Positions 1-8,532 are shown, numbered from the stretch's first letter. The stretch: 64,000 bases of DNA from Stenotrophomonas sp. SAU14A_NAIMI4_8 (GCF_003086695.1 NZ_CP025999.1:3486344-3550343); one strand, 5' to 3'. The notes: generated by a model not told the origin, from the letters alone. Translations and numbers: made by a program.

Positions 1-213
1 TTGCGCATGCAGCGCGCCGTGTTCTTCAGCCATGCTGCCGTGATGCATATGAGCGTGCATGGCCGGCGACATCTGATCCATCTGCGCATGCGCAGGCGCA
101 TGATGCTCAGGCGCCTGCAGCGCGCGGCTGACCAGCGGCGCAAGCACCATCAGCAGCGTTGCCACGAAGGCAAGCTGCAGCAGGAGGCATTGCGGGCGCG
201 ACAAGCGGTTCAC
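1..213 (-). CDS. DUF2946-like His/Met-rich exported protein, 5' part only
   Basis: The first 71 codons of a leftward gene that runs off the window. The start taken is GTG at 213; no clear ribosome site is visible, so a different start is possible. A hydrophobic stretch at about residues 10-27 (LLLQLAFVATLLMVLAPLVS) looks like a signal or anchor. After it comes a His/Met-rich segment with HH, MHAHMHHG and similar clusters, typical of periplasmic copper-associated DUF2946 proteins. The family link and a metal role are inferences from composition; the rest of the protein is unseen. The rightward frame over the same bases has no recognisable content and is treated as a shadow. Confidence 0.5.
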   Translation of the reverse strand, partial: MNRLSRPQCLLLQLAFVATLLMVLAPLVSRALQAPEHHAPAHAQMDQMSPAMHAHMHHGSMAEEHGALHAQ

Positions 214-312
214 CGCGCTAGTGTAGAGCCCGGTCCAGGGTTGGCCGTGCGACGAACCGTCGCAGGTGTTGGGGGTGTTTTGGCAGGGCTGCGCCCTGCA
301 CCCGCTCAATGC

Positions 313-336
313 AACGTCAACGTCAACGTCAACGTC
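313..336. repeat. Hexanucleotide microsatellite AACGTC x4
   Basis: Four perfect head-to-tail copies of AACGTC immediately outside the left long-palindrome copy. A degenerate complementary tract lies at about 825-850, and a GGCAAC tract occupies the same relative place beside the copy at 62621. Confidence 0.85.
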
Positions 337-582
337 AAAAGCGTGCATTCCGTGGGATGGCGGGGTGGGTCCGGTTGCGGGGGACGCCGTAAACCCCCAG
401 TCCGGCCCAGCCGCTGGCGGCTGTGCGTTCGGGCGCTTGCGAAGCAGTGCTTCGCAAGCAAAGCGCCCTCACCCATGGGGGCTTAGCCGCGCCATCCATG
501 GCGCGGATACCCCCGCAACCGGACCCACCCCGCCTTCGACAGTTGGCCGCGATCTGGCGGAACGGCACGGCGCTCTGCCCCG

Positions 583-658
583 GTAGGTGTCGACCTTGGT
601 CGACACGGATGAATCCATTCGATATCTGACAGATGTGTCGACCAAGGTCGACACCTAC
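583..658. repeat. Convergent pair of SMAG-like GTAG palindromes
   Basis: GTAGGTGTCGACC...GGTCGACAC at 583-606 and its reverse complement at 635-658. The two share the palindromic core GTCGACCTTGGTCGAC and begin or end in the GTAG tetranucleotide typical of S. maltophilia SMAG elements. The pair can form one larger stem around a 28-nt loop. Confidence 0.75.
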
Positions 659-886
659 CAGAGCAAGATGCGGTTCCGGCAGATCGCGGGGGACTGTCAG
701 AGGCGGGGCGGTGTGGGTGGGCGGGACCGCAGGCGCCATGGATGGCGCCTACGAGCCACAGGGACGTACTTGCGGCGTCCCCGCACTCCGACACCGCCCC
801 GCCATCCCACGGAATGCCGCTTTTGACGTTGAAGTTGACGTTGACGTTGAGCGGGTGCAGGGCGCAGCCCTGCAACGCCCCTCCCC

Positions 887-1870
887 TTAGACCGTGATGG
901 TCTGGGTCAGCGATTCCCAGGTGGGCGGCTGCGGCCACGCGGCGGCCTGGTTGCCGTCCAGCACCCGGCGCAGGTCGCGCGGATCGATCTGCGGGGCCAG
1001 CACGTGTACCAGTTCCAACGCGTAATCGCGCAGCACGCGATCGCGCGGCAGCACCGCCCACGCAATGCATTCGGTGATCGGCTCCGGCGCCGGCCACGAC
1101 TTCAGATCTTCGTCGTAGGCACTGACCGCCATCTCCGCCAGCAAGCCCACGCCCAGACCGGTGCGCACATAGGTCTTGATCAGGTCCGCATCCAGCGCCG
1201 TCAGTGCCAGATCGGGCACCAGCCCCTGCGCGGCGAACGCACGCTGCAGCGACGAATTCGGGCGCGTGGACGATTCGTAGCTGATCAACGGCTGGCGCGC
1301 CAACGCGGCCAGGTCCGGCGCGCGGCCGGCGCGGTCCAGCGGATGACCCTTGGGCACCACCACCAGACGGCGCCAGCGGAACAACGGCACGGCAATGCCG
1401 TCGGTTGGTTCGCTGCCGGCGGTACTGATGATGGCGATATCGGCATCGCCCTGGTTGAGCCGGTCCAGCGCATCGGCTTCGCCGGCCTGCTGCAGATGCA
1501 CGCTTACCTGCGGGTACGCCTGTTTGATCGCCGCCACCGCCGGCGGCAGCACGAAGCGCGCCTGGGTGTGGGTGGTGGTCAGGATCAGCTGGCCCTGGCT
1601 TTCGCGGCGCTGGTTGGCGGCATAGGTGCGGATGTTGTTGGCCTCGGCCAGCACCGCGCGGGCGCGGGTGATGACCTCGGTTCCGGCCGGGGTGACCGAT
1701 TCCAGGCTGCGCCCCTTGCGCACGAACAACAGGAAACCCAGCTCGTCCTCCAGCTGCTTGAGCTGCTTGGACAGACCGGGCTGGGTGGCGTGCACGCGCG
1801 AGGCGGCGAGCGTGATGTTCAGCTCGGCATCGGCGATGGCGACCAGGTAGCGCAGCTGGGTGAGCGTCAT
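887..1870 (-). CDS. cysB: LysR-family transcriptional regulator, CysB type
   Basis: 327 residues. The N-terminal winged-helix begins MTLTQLRYLVAIADAELN and continues through the recognition region HATQPGLSKQLKQLEDELG, a close match to CysB rather than generic LysR proteins. The rest is the two-lobed periplasmic-binding-like domain that in CysB senses O-acetylserine or N-acetylserine. Established role: activator of sulfate assimilation and cysteine synthesis. It is divergent from cysK, a classic target, with about 207 bp between starts. The start at 1870 is preferred over an in-frame upstream start because homologues begin at MTLTQL. The LysR-type divergent arrangement suggests binding in 1871-2077, but I could not define an operator. 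Confidence 0.9.
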   Translation of the reverse strand: MTLTQLRYLVAIADAELNITLAASRVHATQPGLSKQLKQLEDELGFLLFVRKGRSLESVTPAGTEVITRARAVLAEANNIRTYAANQRRESQGQLILTTTHTQARFVLPPAVAAIKQAYPQVSVHLQQAGEADALDRLNQGDADIAIISTAGSEPTDGIAVPLFRWRRLVVVPKGHPLDRAGRAPDLAALARQPLISYESSTRPNSSLQRAFAAQGLVPDLALTALDADLIKTYVRTGLGVGLLAEMAVSAYDEDLKSWPAPEPITECIAWAVLPRDRVLRDYALELVHVLAPQIDPRDLRRVLDGNQAAAWPQPPTWESLTQTITV

Positions 1871-2077
1871 GGCGGGCAGGCGGCGGGGGCGGAGGTCCAC
1901 TCTAGGGTCAATTCCCGTCACCAGCTTATAACCAAAGGTTGTTTAAGAAAGGTATCTGGTCATTTCCGGGTGTCATATGCCGGCGCTACGGTCAGCCGGC
2001 AGCCGCTGGCCTGGACGGCCAGCCCTCCCCTCTTCCGCCCGCCGCAGCCCGGCGCGGCCTGCTTCTGGAGCGCTTCC

Positions 2078-3037
2078 ATGGCCCTGTACGACTCCATCCT
2101 GGACACCATCGGCAATACCCCCATCGTCAAGCTGCAGCGCCTGGCGCCGCAGGGCGTGACCTTGTACGCCAAGGTCGAATCGTTCAATCCGGGCGGTTCG
2201 GTGAAGGACCGCCTGGCCCTGGCCATCATCCTGGACGCCGAAGCGCGCGGCCTGCTCAAGCCCGGCGACACCATCGTGGAGGCCACATCGGGCAATACCG
2301 GCGTGGCCCTGGCCATGGTCGCCGCCGCCCGCGGCTACAAGTTCGTGGCCACCATGGTGGAAACCTTCTCCATCGAACGCCGCAAGCTGATGCGTGCCTA
2401 CGGTGCCAAGGTGATCCTGACCCCGGCCGCCGAACGCGGCAGCGGCATGGTGCGCAAGGCGCGCGAGCTGGCCGAACAGCATGGCTGGTTCCTGGCCAGC
2501 CAGTTCGCCAACCCGGCCAACCCGGCCTACCACCGCAACACCACTGCGGCCGAGATCCTGCGCGACTTCGCTGGCAAGCGCCTGGATTACTTCGTGAGCG
2601 GCTGGGGCACCGGCGGCACGCTCACCGGTGTGGGCGAAGTGCTGAAGGTGGCACGCCCGCAGACGCGCATCGTGGCCACCGAACCGGCCGGCGCCGCGTT
2701 GCTGAAGGGCGATGACTGGAAGCCGCACAAGATCCAGGGCTGGACCCCGGATTTCGTGCCCGATGTGTTGAACCGCGACGTGGTGGATGAACTGCTGACC
2801 GTGGAAGACGAACGCGCCATTGCCACCGCGCGCCGCCTGGCCGCCGAGGAAGGTCTGTTCGTGGGCATCTCGGCCGGCGCCACCGTGGCCAGCGCGCTGG
2901 ATGTGGCCAGCCGTGCCGAGGCGGGCTCGGTCATCCTGGCGATGCTGCCCGATACCGGTGAACGCTACTTCTCCACGCCGCTGTTTGCCGATGTGAACGA
3001 AGGCTCCGACGACGACTGGCTGGCCGGCCTGCCGTAA
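2078..3037 (+). CDS. cysK: Cysteine synthase (O-acetylserine sulfhydrylase, PLP enzyme)
   Basis: 319 residues, fold type II PLP enzyme. It makes L-cysteine and acetate from O-acetylserine and sulfide in the cytosol. Visible motifs: FNPGGSVKDR with the PLP-binding lysine, the asparagine loop EATSGNTG, the phosphate-binding GWGTGGTLTG, and PDTGERYFST near the C terminus. The long open frame upstream (from about 1004) is antisense to cysB and has no homology pattern, so ATG 2078 is taken, where the conserved MALYDSILDTIGNTP begins. CysK and CysM are hard to separate by eye; the length and the divergent cysB favour CysK. Confidence 0.88.
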   Translation: MALYDSILDTIGNTPIVKLQRLAPQGVTLYAKVESFNPGGSVKDRLALAIILDAEARGLLKPGDTIVEATSGNTGVALAMVAAARGYKFVATMVETFSIERRKLMRAYGAKVILTPAAERGSGMVRKARELAEQHGWFLASQFANPANPAYHRNTTAAEILRDFAGKRLDYFVSGWGTGGTLTGVGEVLKVARPQTRIVATEPAGAALLKGDDWKPHKIQGWTPDFVPDVLNRDVVDELLTVEDERAIATARRLAAEEGLFVGISAGATVASALDVASRAEAGSVILAMLPDTGERYFSTPLFADVNEGSDDDWLAGLP

Positions 3038-3044
3038 GCGGTGC

Positions 3045-3788
3045 GGGGTCGGATCTCTTTCCCGCAGGGAAAGGGCTCTGACCCCACCGACGTGGCGCAA
3101 TGACGGGGGTCAGAGCCTTTTCCATGCGGAAAAGGATCTGACCCCTTTCTACTGCCGTAACCACACACGGGGTCGGATCCCTTTCCCGCAGGGAAAGGGC
3201 TCTGACCCCACCGACGTGGCGCAATGATGGGGGTCAGAGCCTTTTCCATGCGGAAAAGGATCCGACCCCTTTCTACTGCCGTAACCACACACGGGGTCGG
3301 ATCCCTTTCCCGCAGGGAAAGGGCTCTGAACCCACCGGCGTGGCGCAATGACGGGGGTCCGAGCCTTTTCCATGCGGAAAAGGATCTGACCCCTTTCTAC
3401 TGCCGTAACCACACACGGGGTCGGATCCCTTTCCCGCAGGGAATGGGCTCTGACCCCACCGGTGTGTCGCAATGACAGGGGTCAGCGCCTTTTCCATGCG
3501 GAAAAGGATCTGACCCCTTTCTGCTTCAGTAACCACGCACGGGGTCGGATCCCTTTCCCGCAGGGAATGGGCTCTGACCCCACCGGTGTGTCGCAATGAC
3601 AGGGGTCAGCGCCTTTTCCATGCGGAAAAGGATCTGACCCCTTTCTACTGCCGTAACCACACACGGGGTCGGATCCCTTTCCCGCAGGGAAAGGGCTCTG
3701 ACCCCACCGACGTGGCGCAATGATGGGGGGCAGCGCCTTTTCCATGCGGAAAAGGATCTGACCCCTTTCTGCTTCAGCCTGCGTGAAG
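3045..3788. repeat. Six-copy tandem array of a 124-bp unit made of two palindromes
   Basis: Units start at 3045, 3169, 3293, 3417, 3541 and 3665. The sixth is shortened at its 3' end. Each holds a GGGGTCGGAT...CTCTGACCCC palindrome with arm CCCTTTCCC/GGGAAAGGG, a GTGGCGCAATGA-type linker, a second palindrome GGGGTCAGAG...TCTGACCCC with arm CCTTTTCC/GGAAAAGG, and a linker ending CTGCCGTAACCACACAC. Units differ by a few substitutions (for example CTACTGCCG versus CTGCTTCAG). Open frames crossing the array in several frames are by-products of the repeat. It lies between cysK and a macrodomain gene. Confidence 0.92.
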
Positions 3789-3927
3789 CTAATTGCCGCC
3801 ATCGTGCGTGAAGACCGGATCGCAGGTTGTGAGACGGTCATGACGCAGCATCCATGCCCTGTGCCCTACCGTGGGTACAGCCAGCGCGGAGGATGCGCGG
3901 AACAACCGACAGGCAGGAGACGGACGC

Positions 3928-4524
3928 ATGAAGATCGAAGTGTGGCAGGGCGACATCACGACCCTGGCGGTGGATGCGATCGTCAACGCGGCCAATGAAT
4001 CGCTGCTGGGCGGCGGCGGCGTGGATGGTGCGATCCACCGCGCGGCAGGCCCGGGCCTGCTGCAGGAATGCGAGCAGCTGCCGCAGCTGCGCCCCGGCGT
4101 GCGCTGCCCCACCGGCGAAGTGCGCGCCACCGCCGGCCATGCACTGCCGGCCAAGCATGTGCTGCACACCGTAGGCCCGGTCTGGCACGACGGCCAGCGC
4201 GACGAACCGGCGCTGCTGGCCAACTGCTATTGGAAATCGCTGCAGATGGCCGAATCGCTGGGCGTACAGTCCATTGCGTTTCCCGCCATCAGCTGCGGCG
4301 TGTACGGCTACCCGCTATACCAGGCCGCGCAGGTGGCCGTGACTGAAACGCTGGCGTGGCAGCGCAGCCACGCGCAGCCGATGCGCATCGTGCTGGTGGC
4401 CTTCAATACCGCCACCGCCAAGGCCTACCAGCAGGCGTTGGCCGCCGCCGGCCAGGCGGTGGAGGCCGAGCGTATCCTGCCGCTGCCGCCGGTGGGTGAT
4501 GCCGGCTTTGCGGCCGCGCACTGA
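3928..4524 (+). CDS. Macrodomain protein, probable O-acetyl-ADP-ribose deacetylase
   Basis: 198 residues. The macrodomain fills residues 1 to about 170: [23 protein letters not shown] is the ADP-ribose-binding loop (split here as IVNAANES then [11 protein letters not shown]), followed by [22 protein letters not shown] and [12 protein letters not shown], the second phosphate loop. This is the YmdB/MacroD type that hydrolyses O-acetyl-ADP-ribose and removes mono-ADP-ribose from acidic residues. ATG 3928 is preceded by a good ribosome site (GGCAGGAGA). It starts 140 bp after the 124-bp repeat array and converges on a lipoprotein gene with only 6 bp between stops. The symbol ymdB is plausible, but orthology was not tested. 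Confidence 0.88.
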   Translation: MKIEVWQGDITTLAVDAIVNAANESLLGGGGVDGAIHRAAGPGLLQECEQLPQLRPGVRCPTGEVRATAGHALPAKHVLHTVGPVWHDGQRDEPALLANCYWKSLQMAESLGVQSIAFPAISCGVYGYPLYQAAQVAVTETLAWQRSHAQPMRIVLVAFNTATAKAYQQALAAAGQAVEAERILPLPPVGDAGFAAAH

Positions 4525-4530
4525 GCGCGA

Positions 4531-5571
4531 TCAGCGCACCTTGATTTCCACTAGGCCGCTGGTTTCGCTCAGGTTGCTCACGTCCACCGTGTAGTGGCCG
4601 GCCGGCAGGGTTTCCTGCAGGCGTGCGTCGGTTCCGTTGCCACCGTCGTCATCGCTGCGCTCGATCTCGCCACCGACCAGACGCAGCACGGTGTCGACCT
4701 GGCTGGACAGCGCATCGAGCTGCACCTCGGCCGGTTCGTCCAGAGTCAGCAGGAAACGGCGGCGACCTTCGCCTTCCAGCAGCGTGTAGACGCTGCCGTT
4801 GCGGGGCAGCGCTGTGCCATCGGTATCGACCAGGTTGTCCGGCATGGCGCTGCGCGTGGCCTCCAGGCTGAAGGCGCCTTGGTCGCCGTCGCCCAGCCCG
4901 CGCACGGTCAGCGTGTACTCGCCGGGCTGCAGTGGCAGGGTGATGCGCGAATCGGTGCCCTCGCCGCCGTCGTCGTTCTCGCTTTCCTGGCCGTTGCCCT
5001 TCAGCGACAACAGGGTATCGAAGGCGTCAGAGCGCAGCTGGATCTCGTACAGGCCGGGGCTGTCGACCTTCAGCGTGTAGTCCTGTGTTTCGTCCAGCAG
5101 CAGGTCGTTGATGCGGCCGGCGCCGACGATCGGCGTGCCGTCATAGGGCTGCAGGGTTTCGGCGCGCAGCCGGAACGGCCCGAACGCATCGGGACCTTCG
5201 GCGTTCACCGCCACTTGGTAGGTGCCGCTGCCGTCGGCGCGGAACGCCACCGAGACTTCGTCGCCACTTTCATAGCCACTGCGGCTGCTGGCCACCAGGG
5301 TGCCGTTGTCGAACACGCTGATGGAGCCGTTGAGCGTGCCGGTCAGCTTGATGCCGACCCGCTGCTTGTCCTGCAGGGCCAGCGCGTAGACCTGGTAGTG
5401 GCTGCCATCGTTGTAGTTGAGTGCGCTGCGTGCGGTGATTTCACCGGACAGCGGCTTGTCCAGCGCCAGCGGCGGGGCCTTGCCGGCCTCTGCACTGCTG
5501 CCGGGAAGACGATTGCAACCGGCCAAGGCCACGACGGTGGCAATAACGATCACGATGGCGGCCTTGCGCAT
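4531..5571 (-). CDS. Lipoprotein with repeated pre-peptidase C-like beta domains
   Basis: 346 residues. ATG 5571 follows an AAGGAG ribosome site; an in-frame upstream start is ignored because the signal peptide begins here. Residues 1-19 end in the lipobox VALAGC, giving a lipidated Cys. The remainder holds about three beta-rich repeats, two of which contain the acidic signature DDGGxGTDxR (near residues 200 and 310), each followed by a LPxGxYTxxV strand. This pattern matches bacterial pre-peptidase C-terminal (PPC) domains, usually found on secreted enzymes, but no enzyme domain is present. Function unknown; a periplasmic or outer-membrane-anchored binding role is a guess. Confidence 0.75.
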   Translation of the reverse strand: MRKAAIVIVIATVVALAGCNRLPGSSAEAGKAPPLALDKPLSGEITARSALNYNDGSHYQVYALALQDKQRVGIKLTGTLNGSISVFDNGTLVASSRSGYESGDEVSVAFRADGSGTYQVAVNAEGPDAFGPFRLRAETLQPYDGTPIVGAGRINDLLLDETQDYTLKVDSPGLYEIQLRSDAFDTLLSLKGNGQESENDDGGEGTDSRITLPLQPGEYTLTVRGLGDGDQGAFSLEATRSAMPDNLVDTDGTALPRNGSVYTLLEGEGRRRFLLTLDEPAEVQLDALSSQVDTVLRLVGGEIERSDDDGGNGTDARLQETLPAGHYTVDVSNLSETSGLVEIKVR

Positions 5572-5645
5572 GTGCTGCTGCTCCTTTCCCTGGAAACCGG
5601 GCGCCGACACGGCACCCGCTGCAGCGCAACGATACCCGCAAATGA

Positions 5646-5672
5646 AGACGCCGGCACAGGGCCGGCGTCCAT
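5646..5672 (-). terminator. Rho-independent terminator after the aldolase gene
   Basis: Read leftward, GACGCCGGC / GCCGGCGTC forms a 9-bp GC-rich stem with a 5-nt loop, followed by TTCATTT. It starts 24 bp beyond the aldolase stop and separates that gene from the lipoprotein gene on the same strand. Confidence 0.65.
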
Positions 5673-5695
5673 AACTGCTCAGGCGATGGCGCGGC

Positions 5696-6700
5696 TCAGC
5701 CGTTCCACTTGCCCAGGGCGGCCAGGCCGTTGTCCTTGGCGCGCTCGTACACGGTCTTCTGTGCAGCGGCGTAGTTGCCCTTCATGTCCTTGGCCCACAG
5801 CTTCAGCGCGGCCTGCTGCATGGCACGGCCGTAGGAGAAGCTGAGCGGCCACGGCAGGTTGCCCAGCTGGTTCATCGCGTTCAGATGCTCGGTGGACTGC
5901 TCGTCGCTCTGGCCGCCGGACAGGAACACCACGCCCGGCAGGATGGCCGGCACGGTGCTCTTCAGGCACATCACGGTCGATTCGGCCACTTCTTCCACGT
6001 CGGCCTGCTCGTCGCAGCCCTTGCCCGAGATGACCATCGACGCCTTCAGGATGGTGCCTTCCAGCAGCACGTTCTGCTGGTACAGCGCATCGAACAGCGA
6101 ACGCAGGGTGGCTTCGGTCACTTCGTAGCAGGTTTCGATGTCATGGTCGCCGTCCATGATCACTTCCGGCTCGACCATCGGCACCAGGCCGCATTCCTGG
6201 CACAGGGCGGCGTAACGGGCCAGCGCGTGGGCGTTGGATTCGATGCAGGTGCCCGACGGGGTGTTGTCGCCGATGTTGATGACCGCGCGCCACTTGGCGA
6301 AGCGGGCACCCAGCTTGTAGTACTCCTGCAGGCGCTCGCGCAGGCCGTCCAGGCCTTCGGTGACCAGCTCGCCCGGGCAGCCGGCCAGCGGGTGCGCACC
6401 CTTGTCCACCTTGATGCCCGGAATCATGCCGTGGTCGGCCATGTACTTGGCGAACGGCACGCCGTCCTTGGTGGCCTGGCGGATGGTTTCGTCGTACAGG
6501 ATGGCGCCGGAAATGTGCTCGTTGAGCTTCGGCGTGGTCAGCAGCAGCTCGCGGTAGGCGCGACGGTTTTCCTCGGTGTTCTCGATACCCACGCCGGCGA
6601 AACGCTTGGCGATGGTAGCGGTGGATTCGTCGATCGCGATGATGCCCTTGCCCGGGGCGACCATGGCCTGGGCGGTTTCGGCCAGCTGTTCGATGCTCAT
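5696..6700 (-). CDS. Class I fructose-bisphosphate aldolase
   Basis: 334 residues of the eukaryote-type class I aldolase (metal-independent, Schiff base). It cleaves fructose-1,6-bisphosphate to dihydroxyacetone phosphate and glyceraldehyde-3-phosphate. Motifs: GIIAIDESTATIAKRF near the N terminus, FAKWRAVINI with a phosphate or Schiff-base lysine, and LEGTILKASMV, the active-site lysine segment. The usual start MSIEQL at 6700 is taken, with AGGAAA upstream; a longer open frame exists. It is the last gene of the leftward glycolytic set and has its own perfect -10 box. No class II aldolase is in the window. Confidence 0.93.
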   Translation of the reverse strand: MSIEQLAETAQAMVAPGKGIIAIDESTATIAKRFAGVGIENTEENRRAYRELLLTTPKLNEHISGAILYDETIRQATKDGVPFAKYMADHGMIPGIKVDKGAHPLAGCPGELVTEGLDGLRERLQEYYKLGARFAKWRAVINIGDNTPSGTCIESNAHALARYAALCQECGLVPMVEPEVIMDGDHDIETCYEVTEATLRSLFDALYQQNVLLEGTILKASMVISGKGCDEQADVEEVAESTVMCLKSTVPAILPGVVFLSGGQSDEQSTEHLNAMNQLGNLPWPLSFSYGRAMQQAALKLWAKDMKGNYAAAQKTVYERAKDNGLAALGKWNG

Positions 6701-6732
6701 GTATTTCCTGTGGCGGGTGCGGGAAAAACGCA

Positions 6733-6738
6733 ATTATA
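6733..6738 (-). promoter_or_regulatory. Candidate -10 box of the aldolase gene
   Basis: Reading leftward, GGGGCTATAATTGCG holds a perfect TATAAT 33 nt before the start codon. No good -35 is seen at 16-18 bp spacing. Confidence 0.5.
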
Positions 6739-6793
6739 GCCCCGCCACCCGTTGCCCCGACGTGGAGGACAGGATGGAAACGATTCCAGATGT

Positions 6794-6882
6794 GCGCAGG
6801 ACAAAACATGTCCTGCGCGATGGGGTCAGAGCCCCTGCGGGGATCCGACCCCGGGGTCAGATCCCCGAAGGGGCTCTGACCC
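6794..6882. repeat. Hairpin plus two back-to-back GGGGTC palindromes between pyk and the aldolase gene
   Basis: GCGCAGGACA/TGTCCTGCGC stem (794-803/809-818 of the 6,000s) with a 5-nt loop, followed by GGGGTCAGAGCCCC...GGATCCGACCCC at 6822-6852 and GGGGTCAGATCCCC...GGGGCTCTGACCC at 6853-6882. It sits just downstream of the pyk stop and could work as a transcription attenuator. It is related to the units of the array at 3045-3788. Confidence 0.7.
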
Positions 6883-6899
6883 TGGCCCGGCGGCTGCGC

Positions 6900-8366
6900 T
6901 TACAGGTCGCCCAGACCGCTGGCGCGGCCGTCTTCGCCCACTTCCAGCAGACGCAGGGTGTTGGTGGCACCCAGGGTTTCCATGTGCTCGCCACTGGTGA
7001 ACACGACACGATCACCGGCCTGCAGCAGTTCCGATTCCACCAGCAGGCGGATGCTGCCACGTGCAGCTTCGCGCGGGGTCAGGCCGCGGCTGTCGAAGTT
7101 GATCGGGTAGACATCGCGCATCAGCGCCATCTGGCGGCGGGCGCCGTCGTGGCGGGTGACCGCGAACACCGGCGCCTTGGCGCGGAAACGCGACAGGTAA
7201 CGGGCGGTGCCACCGGATTCGGTCATCGCCACGATGGCGCGCACGCCCACGTGCTGGGACAGGAACATGGTGGCCATGGCGATGGCCTGGTCGGCGCGTT
7301 CCAGGTTGCGCGGCGAGGCATTGAAGTCGGTTTCGGTCTGGAACTGGCGTTCGGCACCCAGGCAGATGCGCGCCATGGCCTCCACGGCCTTCACCGGGTA
7401 GGCGCCGGCGGCGGTTTCGGCCGACAGCATTACCGCATCGGTACCGTCGATGACCGAGTTGGCCACGTCCAGCACTTCGGCGCGGGTCGGAATGGGGCTT
7501 TCCACCATCGACTGCAGCATCTGCGTGGCGGTGATCACCACCTTGTTCTGCGCCAGCGAGGCCTTGATGATCTTCTTCTGCAGGCCCGGCAGTTCGGCAT
7601 CGCCGATTTCCACGCCCAGGTCGCCACGGGCCACCATCACCACATCGCTGGCCTCGACGATTTCTTCCAGGTTCTCGATGGCTTCGGTGCGCTCGATCTT
7701 CGACACCAGGGCAGCATCGCAGCCGTGCGAACGGGCGATGTCACGCGCGTCGTTCATGTCCTGCGCGTTGCGGCAGAACGAAACCGCGATGAAATCCACG
7801 CCGATCTTGGCAACGATGCCGATCAGTTCCTTGTCGCGCTCGGTCAACGCGCCCAGCGACAGGCCGCCACCCTGCTTGTTCAGGCCCTTGCGGTCGGACA
7901 GTGCGCCGTCGTTGAGCACGGTGTTGATGATGCGCTCGCCCTGCACTTCCACCACCTGCAGCTGCATCAGGCCGTCATCGAGCAGCAGCACGTCGCCGGG
8001 GCCCACGTCCTGCGGCAGGCCCAGGTAGCTCACGCCTACCTGGCTGGCATCGCCGGGGCCGGCGTTTTCATTGGCGATCAGGTCGAAACGGTCACCGGCC
8101 TTCAGGAAGACCTTGCCTTCGGCGAAGCGCTCGATGCGGATCTTCGGGCCCGGCAGGTCGGCCAGGATGCCCACTTCCACGCCCACGCGGGCGGCGGCGG
8201 CGCGCACGTCGGCGGCGCGCTTGGCCTGGCCGGACGGGTCACCGTGGCTGAAGTTGAGGCGCACCACGTTCACGCCGGCGCGGAACAGATCCTCCAGCAC
8301 GCCCGGCGGGTCGGTCGCCGGACCGAGGGTGGCAAGGATCTTGGTGCGACGCTGACGCTCGAACAT
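6900..8366 (-). CDS. pyk: Pyruvate kinase
   Basis: 488 residues, normal length. Converts phosphoenolpyruvate and ADP to pyruvate and ATP. The sequence opens RRTKILATLGPATDPP and shows VVRLNFSHGD, the K+/Mg2+ site region LADLPGPKIRIE, VARGDLGVEI (Mg-binding), ITATQMLQSM, and DVANSVIDGTDAVMLSAETA, the standard pyruvate kinase signatures. ATG 8366 has GGGAGAGG upstream. It lies between the aldolase gene and a HAD phosphatase gene on the same strand, separated from both by GGGGTC palindromes, so it may be transcribed independently. Confidence 0.96.
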   Translation of the reverse strand: MFERQRRTKILATLGPATDPPGVLEDLFRAGVNVVRLNFSHGDPSGQAKRAADVRAAAARVGVEVGILADLPGPKIRIERFAEGKVFLKAGDRFDLIANENAGPGDASQVGVSYLGLPQDVGPGDVLLLDDGLMQLQVVEVQGERIINTVLNDGALSDRKGLNKQGGGLSLGALTERDKELIGIVAKIGVDFIAVSFCRNAQDMNDARDIARSHGCDAALVSKIERTEAIENLEEIVEASDVVMVARGDLGVEIGDAELPGLQKKIIKASLAQNKVVITATQMLQSMVESPIPTRAEVLDVANSVIDGTDAVMLSAETAAGAYPVKAVEAMARICLGAERQFQTETDFNASPRNLERADQAIAMATMFLSQHVGVRAIVAMTESGGTARYLSRFRAKAPVFAVTRHDGARRQMALMRDVYPINFDSRGLTPREAARGSIRLLVESELLQAGDRVVFTSGEHMETLGATNTLRLLEVGEDGRASGLGDL

Positions 8367-8532
8367 GGTGAATGGGCCTCTCCCGTGAAAGGGGGGAAAT
8401 TAGCACATCCTTCACGCCCCATGTATACGGTTACACCCTTGTGGCGCCTGACTCTTCGGGACATGGAGCGGACATGCTCCGGACAGGGGGGCGGATGTAA
8501 TCGGTTCCCGCGCTTGTACTCGCCCGGCCAGC

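Larger units (their letters stand above)
214..886. repeat. Intergenic inverted-repeat block: two facing long-palindrome copies around a SMAG pair
   Basis: No gene is supported here. Two copies of a long-palindrome element face each other. Left copy: perfect 25-bp arms at 359-383 and 510-534. Right copy: 13-bp arms at 702-714 and 791-803. Outside each copy lies a hexanucleotide repeat (AACGTC x4 at 313-336; the complement GACGTT, degenerate, at about 825-850), then a TGCAGGGC-type hairpin. Between the copies are two GTAG palindromes in opposite orientation (583-606 and 635-658), built on TCGACCTTGGTCGA and its complement. A separate hairpin, GCTTGCGAAGC/GCTTCGCAAGC, sits at 435-459 inside the left copy. 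Confidence 0.8.

Noticed and set aside
1-486. Rightward 161-codon frame at the left edge
   Set aside because: It is His/Arg-rich without a recognisable domain and runs into the inverted-repeat block; the opposite strand gives a signal-peptide-like protein.
1929-1943. AACCAAAGGTT near-palindrome as a CysB operator
   Set aside because: Imperfect and CysB sites are poorly defined, so no support beyond position.
1004-2077. Long N-terminal extension of cysteine synthase
   Set aside because: The extension is antisense to cysB and has no family pattern; conserved cysteine synthase sequence begins at 2078.
2931-3841. Several overlapping open frames with SDP/GKGSDP repeats
   Set aside because: They are translations of the 124-bp palindromic array in several frames.
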